NCBI RefSeq assembly: GCF_905163445.1
Contig: NC_053190.1
Coordinates: 13,518,501 to 13,582,500, forward strand
Direction: 5' to 3'
DNA from: Pararge aegeria
Taxonomy: Eukaryota > Arthropoda > Insecta > Lepidoptera > Nymphalidae
Length of the DNA stretch: 64,000 bases
The first letter of the stretch is position 1. The number at the start of each line of letters is the position of its first letter. Shown here in pieces: positions 21,941 through 31,396 of this stretch. The notes under the pieces are model-generated. The model made no database searches. It was not told the origin of the DNA and saw only the letters and a list, made by a program, of their open reading frames with translations. A program made the position numbers and the translations under genes.

Positions 21941-22849
21941 CATACATTCGACCAAATGTTTGTGTTAAAAATAATAGTTTATTAACTTTCGGGGGGACCG
22001 AGTTTGATCCCCGGTACTTCTAACTAAAAAGCACACAGACAGAAGGAGTATACAAAAGGCGGCCTTATCGCTTAGTAGCGATCTTAAACTTAAGGTAAGT
22101 TCTAACCTAATTCAGTTGCTTCAGAAACATATTTATCTAATTCATAATATAAACTGTGGTATCCAGGCCTCTTCACTACCATTATGAGCTTCACAATTAT
22201 ATTAACCAAATTACATATAATTGTCTTGTCACGAACATATTCCTCCTCGTATAACCTCGTAAACTACGCACTCATGAATCCTTTACAGTAAATTGTGAGG
22301 GTACACAATATTATATAAAAAAGGTGCTCTCATATTATTTCGTGCTTACCATTTTTTTTATATCATTAGTTTTGAGGCATAGTTCAGTTTTAAAACTAAA
22401 TTACTTAATCTTATACTCTACGTGTATACTGGCATCGTTTTGTTATTACACTAAATTAGCACTTTTATATTAAAAAATTGTTTTACTACGAATGATTGTG
22501 GAACAGAGTTCTCTCAAACATCTCGATAATCAGAGTAGCTAGAATTTTATATAAATATATGTTTCGATGTTTTACGCAATTCAGTATTTCCAAAGAGACT
22601 TGAAATTTCCACCATTGTTGAATATATCAATCGTGATAAAATAAAACTTGAATTTGTTTTTATTATATGTATAATACATTTATTTTATTATTTTTAATTT
22701 CAAATATTCTGAATTACATGATCCGCTTAAGCCCTTACCTAGGTCATAGTAGACTGTCAGTTCGACCCCGCCCCAGTCTGTGTTTGATAAAATACGAGAC
22801 AGAAGCTAAAGTTCTTGCCATCTAAATTAATTTCACTTTATCATCATCC
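21941..22849. other. Mostly unassigned; LINE-W scrap at 22048-22105
   Basis: AAGGCGGCCTTATCGCTTAG reversed matches the LINE-W 3' UTR block seen at 13580 and 63090. Otherwise AT-rich. Confidence 0.4.
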
Positions 22850-23180
22850 CGATTATTCAATTCCCATTGAACCCAACTGCGAGCCACTGATTTCGGTTAG
22901 AATGCCGAGGGTTGTTTCTATGTAACAATTGCCAGGGTAACTTATTTAATATTATACTACCTCTGCACTGTTATTTCGCCCTCGTATACCATTCGCCTGA
23001 ACTCTTTCTGTTCGCCTTCTTAGGATGCCTATTTGCCTAGCCTAGGTGGGCAGCTTTTCTACGACCAAGATCTCTTCTTCTGGCAACTTTTCTCATTATT
23101 ATAAGTTCAGGAGCTCATATCTTTCTTGCATTAGAATGTGCCCCAAATACGCATATTTTCTCACCTGCTTCTACCGTATT
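22850..23180 (-). pseudogene. RTE-type LINE ORF fragment, reversed
   Basis: On the minus strand the sequence near 23030-23170 reads ERYELLNLIIMRKVARRRDL (after one frame correction upstream) followed by GRRKAAHLG. This resembles the 'R-Y-x-L-L-x-L-I-I-x-G-K-x-x-G-x-R-x-x-G-R-R' stretch of one RTE lineage. EQKEFRRMVYEG and a GGGATGATGATAAAG end lie downstream. Frames are broken. Confidence 0.55.
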
Positions 23181-23498
23181 TTACCGTACGTAGATACTGA
23201 CATAAAGTACAAAATTTCGGGGTTAAAGATGGACAAACTAAAAGTTTTTTTTTACAGTTACGCATTTTATAAGTAAGGATTAGTTAAAATTACAACCATT
23301 ATAATATCAGTATAGAAGCATAGTAGCACTAACGATCGAAATAAATAATCAATCTAACTCACAATCTACAGATGGCAGATTCAGTACAGTATGGCTATCC
23401 TCTTCTTATACTTTCACCTGTAAAATGTAAATAAGGATAGAAAGATGCAGATTTTGCTTTTCATTGATTTTATTATTTACTTCGAACTTATAATGATA
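23181..23498. other. No gene or known repeat seen
   Basis: AT-rich spacer. Confidence 0.4.
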
Positions 23499-23654
23499 CT
23501 AGCGGACCCCAGCGTCATCTGTCGGGCTGATTGTTGAATCTACACCATCCAGGGTGCCACCCAAACGCATACCAAAAAATTAGTTCAAATCGGTCCAGCC
23601 GCTTAAGAAGAGTTCAGTGACATACACACGCACACAAGAAATATATATATAAGA
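23499..23654 (-). mobile_element. Compact Helitron-like element
   Basis: 156 bp. On the minus strand it starts TCTTATATATATATTTC after an A and ends GGGGTCCGCTAG before a T. It contains GGCTGGACCGATTTGAAC, shared in type with 38401 and 62030. Confidence 0.6.
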
Positions 23655-24164
23655 TGTGACATCTTAACACATATTTGCATACAACTCGGTAACAATTTTT
23701 ACTATAAGAGGCAAGTATTGTTGGATTTTATGTTATGTAAAGAACTTTTACTTACATAACATTTTAGAAATATTTTTTAGTTTTACTGTAAAAGTTAAAA
23801 CTGTAATAATTATTTTATAGCAGCTAACAATCTCTTTATGTATTTAATCAAAACTAACAGCTGAAAACTTAAAGCTTTTGTCTTTCAGAGGTGTGCAGTG
23901 GAAAATCTGAACATAAGCGATCCCTACTCTCAAATAACAATGCTTGCTGTACCTAGCTAAACGTTCGCGCACGCCCGATTCCTGAGTCATAATTTATCTT
24001 TGTTGGACTGACAGAGAGCTATTGTTTCTGCCTCCATGTCCACCGCATTATTGGTTTATTGTTCTTATTCTTTCGACTTACAATTAATTGATTTAAAAAC
24101 AATACATTATCTATGGTAAATGGGACCTTGAGTTATCTTTTAAGTTTCATCTATCTTTTTTCTT
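23655..24164. other. Unassigned; inverted partner of the 3455 repeat
   Basis: 24008-24060 (CTGACAGAGAGCTATTGTTT, CACCGCATTATTGGTTTATT) is the reverse of 3455-3506. Confidence 0.5.
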
Positions 24165-24262
24165 GAGGTCTACCTCTCTGCACTGGGCCAGCTTGGTGGA
24201 CTTCTAATCACTTCTCATTCTGAGATTAGACCCGTGCCTTGTTGATATGGTGATGACCATAA
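24165..24262 (+). mobile_element. SINE-A 3' fragment
   Basis: CACTGGGCCAGCTTGGTGG, ACTTCTCATTCTGAG and GTGATGACC match the last third of the family. Confidence 0.55.
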
Positions 24263-24354
24263 TCACTTATCTCAGAATTCTTATTTCAGATCTTCTTATA
24301 TAATATGTAAGGGCTCTCGTGGAAATGAACATAAAATGGTGAAAATAACCCAGG

Positions 24355-25010
24355 TATTGGTGTGAATTTATATATTTCTAAAGTTACTCCGTTCTGGTTG
24401 GAGGCTTCGGACGTGGCTGGATTCCAACTTTTTTTTTGGCTTATTGGAAAAGCCTTATCGCGCTCTTAACTGGGTATACTGACGTAACCCGGTCATAGCC
24501 CTTTCTGGGTCCAGATGTTGAGCGTCACCATATGCATGAGACATGAGCATAGTTATGGGAATGCCAGCGCTTGGATAAAGAAAAAAAATATATAACCTAC
24601 AAAGGTGAAAACAAAAACGCTACGTTCAAACGAAATTTTTCTATGGCTTGTTAGAAAAACACCTAGGGCCAATTGGAAAAGTGTGATTTACAACAAGCCC
24701 AGTAGCCGAGCCGAGCCGGGTAAATGTTTAGGGATAAAATGGGCTATGCGTCCATGTTTTTCACTTCTTTTGCGAGGAAATGAAACAATGATTAAAAATA
24801 AATAATATAATTTAAATAATTTCCTTGTTAAGCTAAATGAATCGTCTACTGGAATATTCAGAGTTTAGTTTTTTTTTCTTTTATTTTATATTACTGGTAC
24901 TTTAGAAATTATCACTAATAACCCGACCCAGGAATCTAACCCAGGGCCTCCTATTTCAGGTTCAGATGTCAAGTCAGAGAACCAAACAGACCAACGACAC
25001 TAAAAGGTTG
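24355..25010. mobile_element. Two SINE-B scraps
   Basis: 24360-24430 (TTCTGGTTGGAGGCTTCGG, plus strand) is a middle part. 24895-25010 (minus strand, with CCTGGGTTAGATTCC as B-box) is a head. The intervening 450 bp are unassigned. Confidence 0.45.
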
Positions 25011-25394
25011 ATACGTTTATCTAATCGGCTTCATCTTTAGTGATTGTTAGGGTTGATGTATCTCTACACTAAGACTTGTTTTTGCTCAGTTGTAGGGATT
25101 TGTAGCGGTCTCCACACAACCAAACTAGATGGCGCCACAAATATTCTAGGTCGCGCTAAAGATGTTTTCATAAAACTTCCAAAGTTGAATGGTCGGATAT
25201 CGGTCCCCGAGCACGATCACCCGCTTGGAGGAAGATCTTCCTATTGGTACGGTTGACCGCATCACCATATCTCCCGTACAGATGTATGGAAAACGTAAGA
25301 GCCATTTGACGCATAAGAGGTCTCTCTTCAGAAAAACTAAAAAAACCATAAGTATTCCTCATATCAATCCATTACCGGCCCACTACAGAGCACG
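25011..25394. other. No known gene
   Basis: GC-richer than its surroundings, with overlapping frames of 64-99 codons on both strands (25044-25488). None shows a motif, and the 99-codon frame runs into a SINE. Origin unknown. Confidence 0.35.
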
Positions 25395-25645
25395 ATTCTC
25401 CTCTCATAATGCGAAGGGTTTAAGGCAGTTGTCCACCACGCGAGCCCAGTGGCGGACACCACACGTTATGGAGAACTCTCAGGCATGAAGGTTTCCTCAC
25501 GAAGTTTTCCTTCACCGTTGAAGCGAATGATATTTTAATTCCTTAAAACGCACGTAACTTAGAAAAGTTAGAGATGCGTGCTAGGATTCGAATTCGACTC
25601 CTCGAAAGTAAAGTCGAAGTCGGTAGGACTGGGCATTAATTTCCA
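25395..25645 (-). mobile_element. SINE-A, reversed
   Basis: TTATGGAGAACTCTCAGGC, CATGAAGGTTTCCTCACG, AAACGCACGTAACTTAG and AGGATTCGAATTCGACTCC (B-box side). Confidence 0.75.
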
Positions 25646-26121
25646 AACACGTTATATTTTCGGCGTAACCCTAACCATCACAGCCGAAGTTCGTTAGATA
25701 CAGAAAAGTAAACAACGATTTATATTACTTTCCCTAATTTATAAGCAGGTATACAAACATCGCCCTAATATAATAATACTAGTAGGATACTACAAACAGA
25801 AAAACTTTTATACCCTCGTCAATCCGCTGCTGGGTATATAACCGTCTGCTTAATGTCACGTTCTTGTTTCAATGTGATTTTCACGATCGCTTACGAGGGT
25901 GGAGTAGTAATAAAAACATTATAGGTCTAATCTTTTAGAAATTGCCAAGTTTAACAATACTTATATCCTTATGGTCACAGAATTATGAATATACAGTAAG
26001 CGTGTACACGACTTATATTGAGGCATTAAAAACCCACTCCACTTTAGAATGGTTTTTCGAACAACCGGTTGGTCACCACCATACCATTTAGCAGTTGACA
26101 GTAATAATTTTACCTCTAATG
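25646..26121. other. No gene or known repeat seen
   Basis: AT-rich spacer up to the hairpin at 26122. Confidence 0.4.
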
Positions 26122-26177
26122 TGTTGCTAGCTCCCAAAATGTTTCCAAAATGGGAAACATTTTGGGAGCTAGCAACA
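26122..26177. repeat. Perfect 25-bp hairpin, 6-nt loop
   Basis: TGTTGCTAGCTCCCAAAATG plus TTTCC at 26122-26146 pairs without mismatch with 26153-26177; the loop is AAAATG. It may be a small palindromic duplication or the tip of a foldback element. The loop is short for a typical pre-miRNA. Unique in the window. Confidence 0.9.
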
Positions 26178-26509
26178 TTCCGCAGGCCGTGCCAGAGGCG
26201 TTTTCGCTTTTTTTCGACACAATATACTGTACATACAATAATGGCTGAATGAGGATGTTCTTAATTCAAAGCTTAAGGTCTTACTTATATACGTTGTGCA
26301 GCTTTTGATACAATCTTTTCTCTCTATATGGCATCTGTAATTTGACATTTGCAAGAATAAGACAAAGCTCTGTGTAACAATACAACTGCACTACAGCGTT
26401 TATAATTAAGGAGGGTTAAAATTTTTCACTGATAACTCACCAAGGTTAACCTAAGAGATTCAGCGTTCCAGTAAGATGTTGCGCAGATACCGATTTGGGG
26501 TATAAATTT
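26178..26509. other. No gene or known repeat seen
   Basis: AT-rich spacer. Confidence 0.4.
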
Positions 26510-26612
26510 AATATAACTGCATATCCCCTAACAGGCTAGCCCGTTACCATCTTAGACTGCATCATCACATACCAAGTGATGGTGAGGTTGCAGTCAAACT
26601 CGTAGACAAAGT
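26510..26612 (+). mobile_element. SINE-B 3' fragment
   Basis: CCCCTAACAGGCTAGCCCG, TTACCATCTTAGACTGCATC and GGTTGCAGTCAAAC form the family tail. Confidence 0.65.
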
Positions 26613-26929
26613 GTATCGCTAGAAATGTTGACGATGACTTTTTCACAAGGGCTGAGCTAGAGATGTAGGGCAAGTAATCGCCACATGTGGTCGAAAGCTG
26701 AGATTACCTTTCGGGTACTTATTAGAGTAAAAACAGTATTGGAATTGCAAACACGTTAGCTACAGACCCATCCCGTAAGCATAACCATCATCAGCTTGCT
26801 ATTATACCAGTGCTGGAATCACGCCTCCATGGTATTAGGAGACTTAGACCTTCCACTTTTATTCCACTATTTCAGCTTTTCGGGACAGAGAAGTTTTACA
26901 ACCATTCTCATTTCTGTCGCACAGCAGCG

Positions 26930-27058
26930 TTGCTCTGTTCCGATCCGAACGGCGTGGTTGTACTTCCAGGTACATGAGGCTTAACAGCTAGCCCTATTTG
27001 TGGACACAGGGCAGCACTTTGCAGGGCATGTCCCTCGCATGCTTTGTGTATCTACTTG
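26930..27058 (+). repeat. Repeat-V copy
   Basis: GTACATGAGGCTTAACAG and GCAGCACTTTGCAGGGCATG followed by TCCCTCGCATGCTTTG recur at 40155-40310. Unclassified dispersed family; the preceding 130 bp may belong to it. Confidence 0.55.
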
Positions 27059-27276
27059 GTACGTCAATTATTACTATAAAATAATTGAAAAAAACTGGTT
27101 GCAGGGCTTTAACTATAATGATCACATGTTTGTTATACCTAACCGGTGACAACGAGTTAACGCGGTTTCCGGAGGATGGTGATGGAACCATGCCAACTTC
27201 CTAATCTCTTGATCCCTAGTCAAACATTCTGACTATTAAACTTGCTATTATATATATGCAGTTGTCCGTATTTATT

Positions 27277-27456
27277 ATCATCATCGTCGTCATCACTTCA
27301 CATATTGGACATAGGTTTTTTGCTAGGTCGTTCAAAACTCCACGTTTCAGGGCCCGCTTGTTTCCAGCGGCTCATGACGAGTGTTTGATGTCGTCTGTCC
27401 ACCTGATCGGGGGTTGACCAACCCTGCGTTTACCGGTGCGGGGTTGCAATTCCAAC
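27277..27456 (-). mobile_element. RTE (BovB-type) LINE 3' end, reversed
   Basis: Minus strand reads GQPPIRWTDDIKHSS and ends in a (GATGAT)n tail seen as CATCATCGTCGTCATCAC. Same lineage as 10732, with in-frame damage. Confidence 0.7.
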
Positions 27457-27863
27457 ATTATGTTGTTGTGTATATTATGTTGTTATGAGTTTAATATAAC
27501 TGCCATTTATTCCCCTAACCCCATGAGAATAACAAAGACTAGAAATAAAACACGATCATTGAATAATAAATGAGCTGTTTTAATTTTCGCATAATCGGCC
27601 GTTTCTAAAACATTCCCTTACGTGTTGAAGCTTTTAACAACGCGTATAAAATATGTTTTTGTAGTGTCAGCCTTCGCTGTAGGTTTTGTTTTGACAATTT
27701 CGCATATTTCATTCAGAAACACTTGGTTTTTGTAGATTAGTAATTAAATGTTTTAGAAAGTGTTTGTGCGTTTGATAGAAAATAGAAGTGAACTGCATTT
27801 TTCTGCATAAATGATGAATATATTTCGACCACTCAAATCGGTGAATAATTAAAATGCACTAAC
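27457..27863. other. No gene or known repeat seen
   Basis: Probably intron or spacer if the candidate exon next to it is real. Confidence 0.35.
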
Positions 27864-28060
27864 CTTGTATCCACTTCACCACGAATGGGACGACCAGCTG
27901 ACGTTTCGCACGGTGCTCTTTCGGCTTAAAAGACTTGACACATCACTTTTCACTGCATTTGATTCTTGAAAGGCAGATCGTCTTATAGAAGAACCGAAGT
28001 ATAGAATATCACGGCTATCCAACGACGATTAACGGTTGCATTACAAAATGAAAACGTTTC
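27864..28060 (-). other. Candidate non-coding first exon (speculative)
   Basis: On the minus strand a GC-richer block without repeat similarity ends GTGGATACAAG followed by GTTAGTG, a good splice donor with the intron at 27863 and below. The block has no long frame, so it would be 5' UTR. Donor-like 8-mers occur by chance, so support is weak. Confidence 0.25.
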
Positions 28061-28330
28061 ACATTCAAATATCCACGGCAAGCAATAACGTATTGCCTCG
28101 TAGGCGGTCGCGTAACAAGTTTTTCTTCGCTGCCGTACATTTAGATTCGAAGTTGACTACACGGCTTGATGCAGTCATTTTATTTTCGAGTTACCCTCCA
28201 ATTTATAAGCAAAGTTTTAGTTTTTTTTTTCAATTTGTATTGTGTTTTAGTTTAGTAGGTGTTTTTATGATTACTTTAACATCCTTATCGCTAGACTAAT
28301 ATTTAATTTATTGCTTCTGAACCAGGCCTG
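28061..28330. other. Unassigned; ends with a partial repeat unit
   Basis: 28278-28330, with TTATCGCTAGACTAATATTT, repeats 28486-28533 of the next segment, so part of that segment is duplicated in tandem. An 87-codon frame at 28036 has no motif. Confidence 0.5.
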
Positions 28331-28822
28331 TTAAGTGGTCAAACCATACATAGGAACCAATGCTTTTTTTTTTTAATTCCGCTTTTAACTGCGGAATATA
28401 TTGCTTATTTCCCTTCTACTTTTCCTGAATACCCTATGTCCATCTCCAGTATAAAAGCGACATACTGTATAATTTTTTTTTTAAATCCTTATCGCTAGAC
28501 TAATATTTAATTTATTGCTTCTGAACGCAGGTCTGTCCTCTTATGAATGATGTAGTGCTTAGACCCACCAAGCCATCTGAATGCAAGTTGGTTATTATTA
28601 ATTTTAAATCTTTTACTAATAAATAAAGCTGAAGAGTTTGTCTGTTTGTTTTTTTGTTTACTTGAACGCGATTATCTAAGGAACTAATGGTCCGATTTGA
28701 AAAATTATTTCAGTGTTCGTTAGTTCATTTATCGAGGAAGGCTATATATCATCACGCTAAGACCAATAATAGTAAGAATTAAGAATTTTTCAAAATCTTG
28801 AGCCTCTGCTGCATGCTGTAAA
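28331..28822 (+). repeat. Duplicated segment, copy 1 (uninterrupted)
   Basis: 492 bp from TTAAGTGGTCAAACCATAC to GCATGCTGTAAA. It matches 29734-30079 plus 34537-34681 with only a few differences, for example GTAAGAATT versus GTACCAATT. It is the empty-site allele for the 4.46-kb insertion in copy 2. Its 3' half belongs to the Helitron-like element starting at 28609. Confidence 0.9.
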
Positions 28823-28947
28823 CAGTTAAAGTTTAGTTAAAACCACGAATAATAAAGTTGCTACCTTTAAAAGTTCTAAAAAAAGTCATATTTTATCTTT
28901 CTTTTGAGGTTGACTTATAAGCGGACGAAGTCGCGAGGGACCGCTAG
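28609..28947 (+). mobile_element. Helitron-like element
   Basis: Starts TCTTTTACTAATAAATAAAG after an A and ends GCGGACGAAGTCGCGAGG, then ACCGCTAG. The 3' hairpin GCGGAC-GAA-GTCGC is clear. The base after CTAG is A, not the usual T. A related 5' end is seen reversed at 47700. Confidence 0.6.
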
Positions 28948-29009
28948 ATTAAAATATAGATAAACATCAAGCGCTAGTGATGACTATTAACAGTAGGGAC
29001 AAATGGCTA

Positions 29010-29160
29010 AAAAATAAATAAATAAATAAATATACATATACTACAATACAATACACACATCGCCAACTAGCCCAAAAGTAAGCGTAGCTTGTGTTATGGG
29101 TACTAAGATGACTAATAAATATATTTATGAACGATATACATAAATACTTATAATATACAA
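29010..29160 (-). mobile_element. SINE-E 3' part, reversed
   Basis: AAGTAAGCGTAGCTTGTGTT and ATGGGTACTAAGATGACT are the reverse of the family body; (AAAT)n at the left is its tail. The tRNA head is missing. Confidence 0.7.
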
Positions 29161-29733
29161 ATTCTCTCGGAGGCAGAGAAGTTACGTATTATATGCAAAG
29201 TGGTTAGAATTTTGTGAATGGTTTTATCTCATTTTACTGGCTTTACTTTGAAAATACAAACACGTCTATATTATAGTGTGGCCAGTTATTTTATGCAATT
29301 TAACTAGTCTTATTCTTGACTTATGATATTGTCTAATGAAAAGAAAAAAATAACTAACTGTTGTAAGCAACTTTATCTGCATTTTTTTTTGAATTCTTAG
29401 TGTATCGCGAGTTTCTCCGGGAGTGATTGACTTAATAGACATAAGAACAGATTTGTAATATTCTTAAGGTTTTAATTTAACAAAAATAAACGTGATTTTA
29501 AATAATAACTCGTGATCCGTAGCTATACACACCAAAGCACAGCGAAGTTCAATGTTAAGACAAATAAATCCCTTTGTTTTCCCAAGTTTAAAAAAATGCA
29601 GACGCGGCGTTTAGTTGTACTTCTAGAGAAAACTAGACATCTTGAGATTCCCGGATGCGTCCAATGTACTGCGAGTGCATTTGACATATACTTTAGGATG
29701 TTAACTATTTCTATACAGAATTACAGAGATAAG
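29161..29733. other. No gene; lone MITE-like end at 29277
   Basis: A 129-codon frame at 29512-29901 runs into the duplicated segment and has no motif. AGTGTGGCCAGTTATT near 29277 resembles the TIR of the 14353 MITE. Confidence 0.4.
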
Positions 29734-30079
29734 TTAAGTGGTCAAACCATACATAGGAACCAATGGTTTTTTTTTTTAATTCCGCTTTTAACTGCGGAAT
29801 ATATTGCTTATTTCCCTTCTACTTTTCCTGAATACCCTATGTCCATCTCCAGTATAAAAGCGACATACTGTATAAATTTTTTTTTAAATCCTTATCGCTA
29901 GACTAATATTTAATTTATTGCTTCTGAACGCAGGCCTGTCCTCTTATGAATGATGTAGTGCTTAGACCCACCAAGCCATCTGAATGCAAGTTGGTTATTA
30001 TTAATTTTAAATCTTTTACTAATAAATAAAGCTGAAGAGTTTGTCTGTTTGTTTTTTTGTTTACTTGAACGCGATTATC
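29734..30079 (+). repeat. Duplicated segment, copy 2, left part
   Basis: Matches 28331-28676 and breaks at GATTATC, where the retrotransposon begins. Confidence 0.9.
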
Positions 30080-31367
30080 AGTTTAACCTTCAGTCACAAT
30101 TACAAAATGTTGAAATGCAATCAACAAATAACTTGTATGATGAACTACTTACTTCATCCTCAACAATGCCAGTGTGCATCGATCTGACTTGTGATAGCCC
30201 TTGTGTTAAAAAAACCAAGCCTCAAATAGATCTCCCCTTTTTAAATAGCCACAATAAAATAAAAAAAATACATTAGAATTAGTAAAATAATAAAAAAAAC
30301 TCAAAAATTAGTAAAAAACCAGAAGAAAAGCAGTGAAAACCTGATACTAAGAAAAGAACGTTCAGTTTTGTTAAATAAGTTAAATACCTTTTCTCTTTCT
30401 TTTCAAAGTAGCAGGGAAAAATATGAGAGTGAAATCCAAACCTTAAATGATGTTATTCAACAGCTGGAAGACTCACTTAAAACTATGACTATTAAATATG
30501 AGCTGTCAAAAAAGCAGATTGATGAACAAATTCTGGCAGCTGATGAGTTGTTAGCTCTAGGTACCTACAATATGGCTCGTTTTGAGTCATTGGCAAATGA
30601 ATGTCAATGTTCTCAAGATATACCTACGGCTAACCTAGACTTAAGTAGTAGTATTTTGTCCTCCAATAAGCTAGAGACCTGCCAAGAGCAGTGTGAAAGT
30701 TTTACTCCTGTCACTACATCCTTAGATTATAATTTATCAAGTAAGCATAAAAAACACACTTTAGTAATTTCAGACAAGCTAGGTAAAGGTTTTGGTCCTA
30801 TTATGAACTGTTACCTAGATCACTCAGTGACTAATAGATGTTCACCGGGGGCTAATTTAGACTATCTTATTGATAGTTTGAACATAGACAGTTTAGATGT
30901 AAATAAAAATGTTATATTTTTGTTAGGAGACAGCTTAAATGTAAAAAAGACACAAATTATAAGTGTAGAAAAATTGCTGGCTTTGCATGAAAAATCTAAA
31001 TGTAGATTTGTTATGTGTGCCTTTCCGTACTGTGGCACACTTAGTTCTAAGCGAAATAAGCAAATTTATAATTTAAATTTATTAATTTATAACTTGACAT
31101 GCCGTCATAGTAAGGCAGTTTTTTATTTTTATGTGAATAAATTTATTTCACCATTGTTATTGACTAGGGATACTTTTTATCTGTTAAAAAAAATGTAAGC
31201 AACATATAGCCTCATTATTAGCTTACAATTTAAATGATACAGTTACAAGTGTTGTAACTAAGTCTATTGACAACTTTACAAATTGTACTTTAGGTACCAA
31301 TATTTCTGATAATGACCCAAGTACTTGTTCAAGTACTAAGAAAATTTCTTATAATTATTTAAACTAG
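30080..31367 (+). pseudogene. LINE-X ORF1: coiled coil plus SGNH-esterase-like domain, frameshifted
   Basis: Three consecutive frames read as one protein of roughly 430 residues. The first (30080-30268) has MPVCIDLTCDSPCVKK. The second, after an A8 run at 30261-30268, holds a coiled coil (YESEIQTLNDVIQQLEDSLK) and then an SGNH-like domain with LVISDKLGKGFGPIM (block I position), NVIFLLGDSLNV (block III) and FVMCAFPYCG. The third, after a second A8 run at 31186-31193, continues CKQHIASLLAYNL to the TAG at 31365-31367. Esterase ORF1 proteins in CR1-like elements bind RNA and may aid RNP formation; that is family knowledge. The classic GDS and catalytic His are not clear here, so activity is doubtful. 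The whole reads as a once-intact ORF1 with two one-base shifts. Confidence 0.75.
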
Positions 31368-31396
31368 ATAGCCAGACAACGGAGAAGCTCTCCAAT

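Noticed and set aside
29512..29901. 129-codon open frame
   Set aside because: Its second half is the duplicated segment, and the same sequence in copy 1 is not preserved as a frame.
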